A stretch of DNA of 49,382 nt from Candidatus Buchananbacteria bacterium CG10_big_fil_rev_8_21_14_0_10_33_19. Its GTDB lineage: Bacteria > Patescibacteria > ABY1 > 2-01-FULL-39-33. Below the pieces are notes generated by a model, which saw only the letters and a list, made by a program, of their open reading frames with translations, made no database searches and was not told the DNA's origin. The stretch lies in assembly GCA_002773855.1 (NCBI GenBank), contig PEZY01000002.1:1-49382 (forward strand), written 5' to 3'. Position 1 is the first letter of the stretch. Each line of letters opens with the position of its first letter. A program made the position numbers and the translations under genes. Shown here piece after piece: positions 23,937 through 33,606 of this stretch.

Positions 23937-24414
23937 AAAATTAACAATTTTAGGAATAGACCCAGGCATTGCTGATACTGGTTATGGTGTAATAATCTTT
24001 GAGAACAATAAAATTATTCCAATTGACTATGGCTCAATAACTACTGATAAAAAAATAATTCTAGCTAAAAGATTAGAAAAATTAGAAACTGATCTTAAAA
24101 AAATTATAAAAAAATATCAACCAGATATTATAGGTATTGAACAGTTATTTTTTTGTAACAACGCCAAAACAATTATAAGTGTTGGTCAAGCTAGGGGAGT
24201 TATAATGTTAACAGCTGCTAAAAATAATATCCACATCAAAGAATTTACACCATTACAAGTCAAACAAGGAGTAACTGGTTATGGTAAGGCTGATAAAAAA
24301 CAAATCCAACAAATGATTAAAATTATATTGGGTTTAAATGAAATACCAAAGCCGGATGATGCCGCTGATGCTTTAGCCATTGCTATTTGCGCTATAAATA
24401 CTAATATATTTTAA
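23923..24414 (+). CDS. ruvC: Holliday junction resolvase RuvC
   Basis: 163 residues from the ATG at 23923 (MPTGKKLTILGIDPG); an earlier ATG at 23890 would add a hydrophobic stretch unlike RuvC. Catalytic acids: D13 in GIDPG, E in IGIEQLFF, and the C-terminal aspartates in PDDAADALAIA. It cuts four-way junctions together with RuvAB. It overlaps yebC by 14 nt, so translation is coupled. Confidence 0.95.
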   Translation: MPTGKKLTILGIDPGIADTGYGVIIFENNKIIPIDYGSITTDKKIILAKRLEKLETDLKKIIKKYQPDIIGIEQLFFCNNAKTIISVGQARGVIMLTAAKNNIHIKEFTPLQVKQGVTGYGKADKKQIQQMIKIILGLNEIPKPDDAADALAIAICAINTNIF

Positions 24415-24418
24415 AAAA

Positions 24419-25201
24419 ATGAATTCTTTAAAGCCTATAGTATCTGTCTTAATACCGGTTTACAATTGTGAAAAATATTTAAAGGAAGCTGTAAATTCTG
24501 TTTTAAATCAAACTTATCAAAATTTTGAAATCATTATTATAAATGATGCCTCTACTGACAAAAGCCAAAAAATTGCTGAAAAATTTGTAAATCAAGATAA
24601 GCGAATTAAATTAATTAATCATAAAAAAAATAAATTTCGCTCTGGAGCTTTAAATTCCGGACTTAAAATATCTACTGGATCATATATTTCATTTTTAGAC
24701 GCTGATGACTATTATCACCACGATAAATTAAAAAAACAAATTATTTTTTTAGAAAAAAATAAAAAAATAGATATGGTTTATAGTAATTTTAATTATATAA
24801 ATCTAAAAAAAGAAATAATATTTAGAGAAGCAATTGATTTTAAAATTAATCCTAAAAAAATATTAATAACTGCCTCAAAAAATAAAGATGTAAAAAATTT
24901 TCCCAGTTATAAAATATTATGTCACAACAATAATTGTCGTATTATTCCAAGTTGCTCACCATTAATTAGAAAAAAAGTCTTTAAAAATATTAAATTTGAT
25001 GAAAAATTAGTTACCTCACAAGATTATGATTTATGGTTTCAAATAATTGGTCATAATTTTAAAATAGCTAAATTACCTATTATATCTTATTACTATCGAC
25101 ATCATCCCAATCAAATTAGTACTAGTAAAAACAAAGAGAAGCGTAAAAAATCACATAAAAGAATTATTAAAAAGCTTATTACTGGAGTATATTTTAAATA
25201 A
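24419..25201 (+). CDS. GT2 glycosyltransferase
   Basis: 260 residues, GT-A fold: VSVLIPVYNCEKYLKEAVNSVLNQTYQNFEIIIINDASTD, then SGALNSGLKISTGSYISFLDADDYY with the DxD motif, and SQDYDLWFQI in the acceptor region. Starts 4 nt after ruvC. It is rich in Lys, Asn and Ile and very AT-rich. It probably builds an envelope glycan with the two following GT4 enzymes. Donor unknown. Confidence 0.87.
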   Translation: MNSLKPIVSVLIPVYNCEKYLKEAVNSVLNQTYQNFEIIIINDASTDKSQKIAEKFVNQDKRIKLINHKKNKFRSGALNSGLKISTGSYISFLDADDYYHHDKLKKQIIFLEKNKKIDMVYSNFNYINLKKEIIFREAIDFKINPKKILITASKNKDVKNFPSYKILCHNNNCRIIPSCSPLIRKKVFKNIKFDEKLVTSQDYDLWFQIIGHNFKIAKLPIISYYYRHHPNQISTSKNKEKRKKSHKRIIKKLITGVYFK

Positions 25202-26143
25202 ATGAAAAAGCCAAAAATACTTTTAATTCCTAATATTCCTAATTGGGCTTTTGATAACCAAGCAAAACAACTTAAAAAAAGATTATCAAAATATTATAAT
25301 ATTGATATTAAATATCATAGTGATTTTAAAAAAATCACAAAAAATAATTTAGAAGAGTATAAATGTATTTTTGTATTTTTTTGGCCAGCTTTAAATACAA
25401 TTTTAAAATACTTAACACCTGAAACAGCTAAACAAAAATTAATTACTGGAATTTTTAGTTATAATAGTTGGAAAGGTAAAAAAAATTTAGCAAAAAAACA
25501 ATTTAATAAGTGTCGTGGTATTATTATTAACAACAAAAAAATAGTAAATCTATTTAAATCAAAAGAAAACAAGTATGAAATATTTTATATGCCTAAATCA
25601 GTTGATAGTGAAATATTTTATCCCCAAAAAAACAAACCAACAAAAAATAAAACTAATAAATTAATTATTGGCTGGGCTGGAAATCCAGATCATGTTGATC
25701 GTAATTATAAAGGTTATTGGAATATATTATTACCTGTTTACAAAAAAAATACAGATTGGTTAGAATTAAAAACTGCTTTTAATAAAGATAATTTTATTCC
25801 TCACCATAAAATGAATGACTTTTATAATTCTATTGATGTTTTAATTTGTGTTAGTAAAGCAGAAACTGGACCAAATACAGTTTTAGAAGCTGGTGCCTGC
25901 AAGGTGGCTATTATATCCACTAAAGTAGGTATTGTCGAAGAAATTATAAAAGATAATTATAATGGATTAATTATTAATCGCAATCAAAAATCATTAGAAG
26001 AAAGTTTAAAAAAATTATATAATAATAAAAAATTAAAAAATAAATTAGCTAATAACTTATATAATAAAATTATAAAAGATCATACTTTCAAAAAAAACAT
26101 AAAATCATATCATGGATTATTTAAATATATTATTAAACAATAG
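25202..26143 (+). CDS. GT4-family glycosyltransferase
   Basis: 313 residues, GT-B fold. The donor-binding half is clear: LIIGWAGNPDHVDRNYKGY, DVLICVSKAETGPNTVLEAGACKVAIISTKVGIVEEII (E-x7-E type motif). The N-terminal acceptor half is shorter than usual. The ATG abuts the stop of the preceding GT2 gene. Very AT-rich. Confidence 0.83.
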   Translation: MKKPKILLIPNIPNWAFDNQAKQLKKRLSKYYNIDIKYHSDFKKITKNNLEEYKCIFVFFWPALNTILKYLTPETAKQKLITGIFSYNSWKGKKNLAKKQFNKCRGIIINNKKIVNLFKSKENKYEIFYMPKSVDSEIFYPQKNKPTKNKTNKLIIGWAGNPDHVDRNYKGYWNILLPVYKKNTDWLELKTAFNKDNFIPHHKMNDFYNSIDVLICVSKAETGPNTVLEAGACKVAIISTKVGIVEEIIKDNYNGLIINRNQKSLEESLKKLYNNKKLKNKLANNLYNKIIKDHTFKKNIKSYHGLFKYIIKQ

Positions 26144-26148
26144 CACTT

Positions 26149-27210
26149 ATGAAAATTGCTCAATTAGTTTCTGGAATTTATTCAGTATCAGATAAATCTA
26201 GTCATGCTATTTATTCACATGTAGCTTGGCTTTGTAATGGCTTAACAGATAAAAAACATCAAGTAGAATTGTTTGCCTCTGGTGATTCTAAAACAAAAGC
26301 CAAATTAAATAGTGTTTATCTAAAATCATTTAATAAAACAAAATTAAACGAAAATTTAATAAAATATTATACATTTTTATTAAATTCTAATTGTTATAGT
26401 AAGGCTAATAATTTTGATATTATTCATTCTCATTTTACTATTGTTAATTTATTTTTTACCAAATTAACAAGCACGCCAAGTATTCAGTCTATTCACAGTC
26501 CTATTACTAATGATCAAAAAGAAATATTAAAACATTTTAAATCAAATCGTTTTATTTCTTTTTCTTTAGCTCAAAGAAAATCAATGCCTGAATTAAATTG
26601 GATTGCCAATATTTATCATGGTGTTGATATGGATATTTTTTCCTATAATTCAAAACCTAAGGATTATTTTCTTTATTTAGGTAGAATTACTAAAGAAAAA
26701 GGTGTACATTATGCTATAGAAGCTGCTAAGGCTGCTAAAGTGCCTTTAATTTTAGCTGGTAGAAGTTATTCTAATGAGGGTTATTGGCACGAAAAAATAG
26801 AAAAACAAATAGACGGAAAAAACATAAAATATGTTGGTGAATTAAATTTTAAAGATAAAATAGAATATATTAGAAACGCCAAAGCTTTAATATTTCCAAC
26901 TCAATATACTTATGAGGTTTTTGGTTATGTAATGATTGAAGCTATGGCTTGTGGTACACCGGTTATTGGTTGGAAAAATGGATCTGTTCCAGAAATAATA
27001 TCTGATAAAAAAACTGGCTATGTTGTTAATAGTATTAATGAAATGATCCAAGCTATTAAAGATATAAATAAAATAAAAAGAGAGGATGTTAGAAAAAGAG
27101 CTGAAAGATATTTTAGTATTAAAAAAATGGTTTCTGGTTATGAAAAAATATATAAAAGAATTATTGATGAAAATAAAATAAACCAAGATAAAAAAAATAA
27201 TAGATTATAA
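26149..27210 (+). CDS. GT4-family glycosyltransferase
   Basis: 353 residues. The N terminus MKIAQLVSGIYSVSDKSSHAIYSHVAWLCNGL is the GT4 acceptor domain. Donor domain: DYFLYLGRITKEKGVHYAIEAA, then FGYVMIEAMACGTPVIGWKNGSVPEII, with the glutamates typical of retaining GT4 enzymes. Third of three adjacent glycosyltransferases on the plus strand. Confidence 0.87.
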   Translation: MKIAQLVSGIYSVSDKSSHAIYSHVAWLCNGLTDKKHQVELFASGDSKTKAKLNSVYLKSFNKTKLNENLIKYYTFLLNSNCYSKANNFDIIHSHFTIVNLFFTKLTSTPSIQSIHSPITNDQKEILKHFKSNRFISFSLAQRKSMPELNWIANIYHGVDMDIFSYNSKPKDYFLYLGRITKEKGVHYAIEAAKAAKVPLILAGRSYSNEGYWHEKIEKQIDGKNIKYVGELNFKDKIEYIRNAKALIFPTQYTYEVFGYVMIEAMACGTPVIGWKNGSVPEIISDKKTGYVVNSINEMIQAIKDINKIKREDVRKRAERYFSIKKMVSGYEKIYKRIIDENKINQDKKNNRL

Positions 27211-27252
27211 TTTTATATATAATTTATTATTATTAAAAAATATTATCCAAAT

Positions 27253-29844
27253 ATGTCTATACCTCAACTTTCTAAAAAAATAAAATCATCACAAGATTGG
27301 AGAAATCCAACTTATATTAGAGGTGGTGGTTATCAACATCAAAAATCATCAAATAATTTTTCAGTTTCTTCTAAATACAAAAAACCAAAAAATCAAAAAT
27401 GGCTTAGGAAGTTGTTAGGCGTATTAATTCCTATTAGTATTTTTTTATTTTTAATTGGCGGTATATTTATATTAGGTTCATTTGCTTGGATATCTAAAGA
27501 TTTACCAAATCCAGATGGAATTATTAATAGATCAGTTACTGTTAGTACTAAAATATATGATCGAAAAGGAGAAACTGTTTTATATGATATTCATGGTAAT
27601 ATTAAAAGAACATTAATCCAATTAGAGGAAATTCCACCACATGTTATAAATGCTACTTTAACTGCTGAAGATAGAAATTTTTATACTCATAAAGGTTTTA
27701 GTATAACTGGTATTTTAAGATCTGTTATTAAAAATATTTTTACTGGTAGTAAAGTTGGTGGCTCTACTTTAACTCAGCAATTTGTTAAAAATGCTATTTT
27801 AACTAATGAAAAAACTTATACTAGAAAATTAAAAGAAGTATTAATATCTTATCGATTAGAAAAAAGCTTTACTAAAGATCAGATATTAAATATGTATTTT
27901 AATGAAATACCTTATGGTTCAGTGATTTATGGTATAGAAGCTGCATCTCAATCATTTTTTGGAAAACCAGCTAAAGATTTAACAATAGCTGAAGGAGCTA
28001 TAATTGCCGCTATTCCTCAAGCCCCGACATTTTACTCTCCTTATGGTAATAACAAGGATAAATTAATAATCAGACAAAGATATATATTAGATTCAATGTC
28101 TGAACTTGGTTATATAACTAAAGATCAAGTTGAACAAGCTAAAAATGAAAAAATAATTTTTAAACCATTACAAGAATCAATTATTGCTCCTCATTTTGTA
28201 ATGTATGTTAAAGAATTATTATCAGAAGAATATGGTGAAGAATTTATTAATCAAGAAGGTTTAAAAGTTTATACCACTTTAGATCTAGATAAACAAAGAA
28301 TTGCCGAAGAAGCAATAAAACAAGGGGTTGAAACCAACAGTGTTAAATATGGTTTTACTAATTCATCATTAGTTGCTTTAGATCCAAAAACTGGTCAAAT
28401 TATAGCTATGGTTGGCTCAGCTGATTATTTTAATAATGATATTGATGGTCAAGTAAATGTCTCTTTAAGACCTAGACAACCAGGATCATCATTTAAACCA
28501 ATTGTTTATACAGCAGCTTTTACAAAAGGTTATACTCCAAATACAATTTTATATGATGTAGTTACTAATTTTGATACTACTGGTAATAAAAAATATGAAC
28601 CTCATAATTATGATTTAAAAGAAAATGGTCCAGTTACTCTTAAAAAAGCCTTACAAGGTTCTTTAAATATACCAGCAGTTAAGATAACTTATTTAACTGG
28701 TTTAGAAAATGTTTTAGACTTAGCTGATGATTTAGGTTACACCACATTAAGTAACAGAGATCGATTTGGATTATCATTAGTTTTAGGTGGAGGTGAAGTT
28801 AAATTATTAGAACACGTTGGTGCTTATAGTGTTTTTGCTCAAGAAGGCTTAAAACATAATATAACTCCTATTTTAAAAATAGAAGATAAAAATGGTAAAG
28901 TTTTATTTGAATACAAAGATAAGAAAAAAGAAGTTTTAGATCCAGAATACGCTAGATTAATAAGTAGTGTTTTATCAGATGATGAAGCTAGAACTTATGT
29001 TTTTGGTGCTGGTAGTAAATTAACTTTACCTGGACGTCCTGTAGCCGCTAAAACTGGTACTACAAATGATTATCGTGATGCTTGGACTATTGGCTATACT
29101 CCTAATTTAGTAGCTGGTGTTTGGGTAGGTAATAATAATAATACTGAAATGAAAAAAGGCGCTGATGGTTCGATTATTGCTGCTCCTATTTGGAATTATT
29201 TTATGAAAGAATCATTAAAAGATACTACTCCAGAAAATTTCAATACTCCAAAAGAAATAATTACTAATAAAGCTGTTTTAGATGGTCAAGAAACTGCTGA
29301 AACTGTTATAAAAATTGATATTATGTCTAATAAATTAGCCACTCAATACACTCCAGAATCAACAATAAAAGAAATTAATACAAAAGAAATTCACAATATT
29401 TTATATTATATAAATAAAGACGATCCTAGAGGTGTAAAACCAGATAATCCAGAAGATGATCCTCAATTTAAAAACTGGGAAGATGCTGTAATTAGATGGG
29501 CTACAGAACAAGGTTTTGATTTAAATCAAAATATAGAAATACCAACTGAATACGATAATATTCATTTAGAAGAAGACCAACCAAAATTAATAATTATCTC
29601 ACCAACACCTGGTCAAATTATAAATAATAATGAATTAAAAATTGATATAACTGGATCAACTAAAAGAGGTATTAAAAAAGTAGAATATTATATTGATAAT
29701 AATTTAATATTAACTAAAAATGATATCAGTGATACAAATTTAAATATTTCTAATATAGTTAGTGGTACTCATATATTATTAATTAAAATAAAGGATGATT
29801 TAGAAAATACCGATATTAAATCAGTTAGTATAAATAAACTTTAA
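27253..29844 (+). CDS. Class A penicillin-binding protein
   Basis: 863 residues. A cytoplasmic tail and transmembrane helix (53-80) lead to the GT51 transglycosylase domain: TAEDRNFYTHKG with catalytic E139, then GGSTLTQQ. The transpeptidase domain has S412xxK415 (PGSSFKP), S470-L-N472, and K600-T-G602. The C-terminal 100 residues form an Ig-like/Big domain (SPTPGQIINNNELKIDITGS...) seen in other Gram-positive-type class A PBPs. It polymerises and crosslinks peptidoglycan outside the membrane. Confidence 0.95.
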   Translation: MSIPQLSKKIKSSQDWRNPTYIRGGGYQHQKSSNNFSVSSKYKKPKNQKWLRKLLGVLIPISIFLFLIGGIFILGSFAWISKDLPNPDGIINRSVTVSTKIYDRKGETVLYDIHGNIKRTLIQLEEIPPHVINATLTAEDRNFYTHKGFSITGILRSVIKNIFTGSKVGGSTLTQQFVKNAILTNEKTYTRKLKEVLISYRLEKSFTKDQILNMYFNEIPYGSVIYGIEAASQSFFGKPAKDLTIAEGAIIAAIPQAPTFYSPYGNNKDKLIIRQRYILDSMSELGYITKDQVEQAKNEKIIFKPLQESIIAPHFVMYVKELLSEEYGEEFINQEGLKVYTTLDLDKQRIAEEAIKQGVETNSVKYGFTNSSLVALDPKTGQIIAMVGSADYFNNDIDGQVNVSLRPRQPGSSFKPIVYTAAFTKGYTPNTILYDVVTNFDTTGNKKYEPHNYDLKENGPVTLKKALQGSLNIPAVKITYLTGLENVLDLADDLGYTTLSNRDRFGLSLVLGGGEVKLLEHVGAYSVFAQEGLKHNITPILKIEDKNGKVLFEYKDKKKEVLDPEYARLISSVLSDDEARTYVFGAGSKLTLPGRPVAAKTGTTNDYRDAWTIGYTPNLVAGVWVGNNNNTEMKKGADGSIIAAPIWNYFMKESLKDTTPENFNTPKEIITNKAVLDGQETAETVIKIDIMSNKLATQYTPESTIKEINTKEIHNILYYINKDDPRGVKPDNPEDDPQFKNWEDAVIRWATEQGFDLNQNIEIPTEYDNIHLEEDQPKLIIISPTPGQIINNNELKIDITGSTKRGIKKVEYYIDNNLILTKNDISDTNLNISNIVSGTHILLIKIKDDLENTDIKSVSINKL

Positions 29845-29945
29845 CATCTAAGACATTTAACTATGATTAATTACTTCTCTGGAGCTCAAAATTAGCTTGA
29901 GAGTAGAATATCTACTTGATCTTATAACTTATAACAAATAAATAA

Positions 29946-29975
29946 AAAAATCGCTTACAAGGCGATTTTTTTATT
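29946..29975. terminator. Terminator between converging pbp and dnaN
   Basis: AAATCGC (29948-29954) pairs with GCGATTT (29962-29968), followed by Ts. A further hairpin, CTCTGGAGCT/AGCTTGAGAG, lies upstream at about 29877-29900. Confidence 0.8.
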
Positions 29976-29984
29976 TATTATGGT

Positions 29985-31115
29985 TTATTGTTTTATTGGC
30001 ATAATTATATATATATAATTATCAGACTCTTCTGGTTTTAATACACAAGGACTATTGTTATTATTTATTTCTAAGATAACATTATTTGATGAAATATTTT
30101 GTAAGCCATCTAATAAATATTTAAAATTTAAAATCATATTATTATCATCACCAGTTATATTTGACTCTAATTTTGAAATATTTTCACCAGTTTGTGATGA
30201 TGAAGAAGTAATAGTTATTTCTTTTTCTTTAGTATTTAAATCAAGTTTAACATCATTTATACCATTTTTAGTAAATAAACTTGAAGTTTTAACTACTTTT
30301 ATTAAATCTTTAGTATTTAAACTAGCTAAAGTTTTATATTCAGATGGTATTATTTGAGTATAATCAGGATATTGACCTTCAATTAATCTAGAAACTAAAT
30401 CAATACCATTGTAAGAGAACATAATTTGATTATCAGATAAATAAATCTCAATATTTTCTATAGCCTCTAAAGAGATATTATCTTTAAATATACCTAAAAT
30501 TCTAGAAACTTCGTTTAAAGTCTTAACTGGTACAATTATTTTCCTTTCATTAGTGTTCTTATTATCAGTTAATTTTATTTTTTTTTCAGCTAGGCGGTAA
30601 CTATCAGTAGCAGTTAATATAATATTATTTGAATCTAATCCCATAAAAACTCCAGATATTTCTGGTCGAGCCTCTGAATTAGCTACCGCAAATACTACTT
30701 CAGAAATAGCTTGTTTAAAATCTTTAGCTGATACAATATAAGGGTTGGTTTTTTCTATTTTAGGAATTAATGGAAATTCTATAGATGATTGACCTTTAAT
30801 TTTAGTTTTTTGTTTTTCACAAATTATCTTTAAACTATCATCTTCTAATTCTAAGTCTACTCTTTCTTTAGGTAGATAAGAAACATAATCACTAAATAAT
30901 TTAGCATCTACACTGTATTCACCTTCTTTTTCTACTTTACTTCTAATTTGTATAGTTACACCTATTTCTAGATTAGTAGTTGCTAAAGTTAAAAGTTTAT
31001 CTTCAACTTTAATTAAGATATTAGATAAAATTGGTAGATTAGAATTTTTATAAGCTATATGACTAACAACCATTAAACCTTGATTTAAGTTTTCTTGAGT
31101 ACAGGATATTTTCAT
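29985..31115 (-). CDS. dnaN: DNA polymerase III beta sliding clamp
   Basis: 376 residues in three clamp repeats. Marks: LPILSNILIKVEDKLLTLATTNLEIG, EARPEISGVFMGL, TATDSYRLAEK, and the C-terminal IIMPI. It forms the ring that holds the replicative polymerase. Follows dnaA on the same strand across the origin gap. No SD. Confidence 0.96.
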   Translation of the reverse strand: MKISCTQENLNQGLMVVSHIAYKNSNLPILSNILIKVEDKLLTLATTNLEIGVTIQIRSKVEKEGEYSVDAKLFSDYVSYLPKERVDLELEDDSLKIICEKQKTKIKGQSSIEFPLIPKIEKTNPYIVSAKDFKQAISEVVFAVANSEARPEISGVFMGLDSNNIILTATDSYRLAEKKIKLTDNKNTNERKIIVPVKTLNEVSRILGIFKDNISLEAIENIEIYLSDNQIMFSYNGIDLVSRLIEGQYPDYTQIIPSEYKTLASLNTKDLIKVVKTSSLFTKNGINDVKLDLNTKEKEITITSSSSQTGENISKLESNITGDDNNMILNFKYLLDGLQNISSNNVILEINNNNSPCVLKPEESDNYIYIIMPIKQ

Positions 31116-31406
31116 ATGTATATATTATATTAATAATAATTATATATTTAATATATAAATAATAATACTAATAATAAGGGGGGTGAATAAGTGTATAAAG
31201 TAATAAAGAGCTGTTTTTGTTTTAAAAATAGGCTATATATAAAAAATAAAATGGGTATAACTTATTAATTAAATCTAGTTTTCGTGTTGATAAATTTTTA
31301 AACTAACTTATGATAATAGTTATTAAGGTTTATTTATTAGTTATCAACTGTATATTTACAACCTTAAAATTAAATTATCAAGATTTAAATAATCTTTATA
31401 AACAGT
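31116..31406. promoter_or_regulatory. Probable oriC, dnaA-dnaN spacer
   Basis: A 291-bp spacer with an almost pure AT tract at 31120-31175. DnaA-box-like sites are AGTGTATAA (31190-31198, reverse TTATACACT), TGTTGATAA (31285-31293, reverse TTATCAACA) and TTATCAACT (31341-31349). The 14-mer TATAAACAGTTTAT (31397-31410) recurs inverted at 32985-32998, on the other side of dnaA. Gene order around dnaA is the classical origin order. Confidence 0.6.
31191..31268 (+). CDS. Possible 25-aa peptide inside oriC
   Basis: GTG at 31191 opens MYKVIKSCFCFKNRLYIKNK... (25 residues), preceded by the SD-like AAGGGGGGTGA ending 4 nt upstream, similar to that of the first pilin. No promoter is clear. It may be chance. 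Confidence 0.2.
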   Translation: MYKVIKSCFCFKNRLYIKNKMGITY

Positions 31407-32825
31407 TTATCCATTAGTATAAAGCTTTTGTTTTAAAACATTTATATCTTGTCTTAATTTATCGTCGGTTTTTAGATTTCTAATAATTTTATCATAAGCA
31501 TGAATTACAGTAGTATGATCACGTCCACCAATTTCATTACCAATAGTTGGATAAGAAGCTCTCATTTCTTCTCTCATTAGATACATAATAATTTGACGTG
31601 GTTCAGCTAAATTTTTTTTACGACAAGGACCAATAATATCAGCTATTTCAATATCAAAGTATTCAGCTACGGTATTAATAATATATTTTGGAGTTAATGG
31701 TTTTTTTTGAGAATCAGTGATTATTGATGAAGTTATTTGTTTAATTTCATCTAAATCTAATATTTTGTTTCGTAGTTGACTATGAGCGGTTATTTTATTA
31801 ATAGCACCTTCTAATTCTCTAATATTATTATGAATAACACTAGCTAAATATTCAATAACATCAGAATTTAAGTTAAAATCTTTTTCTTTTAATTTGGTTT
31901 CAATAATAGCTATTTTAGTTTCTAAATCAGGAATTGATACATCAGCAATTACCCCCCATTCAAATCTAGATACTAAACGATGTTCTAAGGCCGAGATAGC
32001 CTTAGGTGGTCTATCAGATGATATAACCACCTGTTTGTTGTTTTGGTGTAATTCATTAAAAGTATGAAAAAAAGCTTCTTGAGTTTGTTCTTTGCCGGAT
32101 ATAAATTGAATATCATCGATTAATAAAACATCAATAGACCTGTATTTTTTAGTAAAATCATCAGCTTTTCCGCTTCTAATGGCAGTGATATAGTCATTAG
32201 TGAATTTTTCACAAGAAACATATAAAATTTTCGTATTTTGATTGTCAATTAATATTTTATTACCAATTGCTTGTAATAAATGGGTTTTTCCAAGTCCAAC
32301 GCCACCGTATATAAATAAAGGATTATAGGATTTTCCTGGATTTTTAGCGACAGCTAAAGACGCAGCATGAGCTAATTCATTATTTTTACCAACAATAAAA
32401 CTAGAAAAAACGTATTTTGGATTTAAACTAAAACCCTCTATTTTAATATTGTTATTAATATTTAATGGTGTTTTTTGTTGTTCATTGGTAGAATTTTCAG
32501 CAATAATTGGATCAGAATGATTTTCAAATTCAGTACTTTCAGTTATTTTTGGTGTATTTACTACTTTTTGTTGGTTAATTGCTTCAATTTTATATTCAAT
32601 AAATTTAATTTTATTATCAGATACACTTTTTAAAGCTTTAAGTATATTGGTATGGTATTTTTTTTCTAACCATTCTTTTGTAAAACCATTTGGTACAGAA
32701 ATAACTACTTTTTCACCTTCAATTAAAGAAATGCCGGTATTTTTAAACCAAGTTGTAAAATTAGCTTTAGATAATGATAATTCTAATTCACCTAAGGCCG
32801 ATTGCCATAATTGTTGAGAATTCAT
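31407..32825 (-). CDS. dnaA: Chromosomal replication initiator DnaA
   Basis: 472 residues with the four DnaA domains: N-terminal oligomerisation domain (LWQSALGELELSLSKANFTTWF), a variable linker (about 95-130), AAA+ core with Walker A GGVGLGKTHL and Walker B LLIDDIQF, and a C-terminal helix-turn-helix with GGRDHTTVIHA that reads DnaA boxes. It is divergent from rpmH. No SD. Confidence 0.97.
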   Translation of the reverse strand: MNSQQLWQSALGELELSLSKANFTTWFKNTGISLIEGEKVVISVPNGFTKEWLEKKYHTNILKALKSVSDNKIKFIEYKIEAINQQKVVNTPKITESTEFENHSDPIIAENSTNEQQKTPLNINNNIKIEGFSLNPKYVFSSFIVGKNNELAHAASLAVAKNPGKSYNPLFIYGGVGLGKTHLLQAIGNKILIDNQNTKILYVSCEKFTNDYITAIRSGKADDFTKKYRSIDVLLIDDIQFISGKEQTQEAFFHTFNELHQNNKQVVISSDRPPKAISALEHRLVSRFEWGVIADVSIPDLETKIAIIETKLKEKDFNLNSDVIEYLASVIHNNIRELEGAINKITAHSQLRNKILDLDEIKQITSSIITDSQKKPLTPKYIINTVAEYFDIEIADIIGPCRKKNLAEPRQIIMYLMREEMRASYPTIGNEIGGRDHTTVIHAYDKIIRNLKTDDKLRQDINVLKQKLYTNG

Positions 32826-33101
32826 GGGAAAAATATTTTATTTTGTTTAAATTTAGCTAAAATATATTTTATTACCTAAATATAAATAATTATAAAAAGA
32901 TTAATAGGGGTTAAAATAATTCGTTTTAATCTTAACACAACTTATTAAAATAGAAAATAGTCCACAGTTTTACTAACTATGTTTATAAACTGTTTATATC
33001 TTTTAAATTAAGCTTTAAATTTAATTTATTAATTAATTGACTAATTAGGTTTAAAGTGTTACTATTTTCACTAGTTGTTATTAACTTTAATTAATATTGA
33101 A
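32826..33101. other. dnaA-rpmH divergent spacer
   Basis: 276 bp of AT-rich DNA with no ORF. ATAAACTGTTTATA (32985-32998) is the inverse of the 14-mer at the dnaA 3' end. TCCACAGTTT at 32960 is a partial DnaA-box match. It could be part of the origin or hold both divergent promoters. Confidence 0.45.
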
Positions 33102-33239
33102 ATGCCAAAAAGAACATTCCAGCCTAAGGTTAAAAAAAGAGCCAGAAAACAAGGATTTCGTAAAAAAATGCAGACACCTACTGGCCGTAGAGTTTTAAAA
33201 AGCCGAAGAGCTAAAGGTAGAAAAAAATTAACAGCTTAG
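33102..33239 (+). CDS. rpmH: Ribosomal protein L34
   Basis: 45 residues: MPKRTFQPKVKKRARKQGFR, then KMQTPTGRRVLKSRRAKGRKKL, the L34 pattern. First gene of the rpmH-rnpA-yidD-yidC series next to dnaA. No SD. Confidence 0.95.
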   Translation: MPKRTFQPKVKKRARKQGFRKKMQTPTGRRVLKSRRAKGRKKLTA

Positions 33240-33267
33240 TCTTTATTTCTCTAAAATAAGCTAATTT

Positions 33268-33606
33268 ATGCTTATCAGAAAATATCGTTTAACAAAAAGA
33301 AACGATTTTCAATCTATATTTAAAACTGGTTATAAAAACTTTAATAAATTTTTTAGTCTTAGATATAAATTAAATAATTTAGAAAATTCCAGAATTGCTG
33401 TAGTGGTTTCTAATAAGGTGGCTAAAAAAGCTACTGATAGAAATAGAATAAAAAGACAAGTAAGAAGTATTATTTCTGATTTTTTACCTAATTTTAAACA
33501 AAATTTTGACGTAATTATTAATATTTTATCTCCAAGTTTAAATCAGGAATATAATATTATTCAAGAAGAATTATCTAAAATTTTAAAAAAAAGTAATATT
33601 TTATAA
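33268..33606 (+). CDS. rnpA: Ribonuclease P protein component
   Basis: 112 residues. MLIRKYRLTKRNDFQSIFKTG and the RNR signature in KKATDRNRIKRQVRSI identify RnpA, which binds RNase P RNA and helps cleave pre-tRNA leaders. TAAAAT at 33252-33257, 10 nt before the ATG, would give a nearly leaderless mRNA. The stop overlaps the yidD start by one base. Confidence 0.93.
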   Translation: MLIRKYRLTKRNDFQSIFKTGYKNFNKFFSLRYKLNNLENSRIAVVVSNKVAKKATDRNRIKRQVRSIISDFLPNFKQNFDVIINILSPSLNQEYNIIQEELSKILKKSNIL

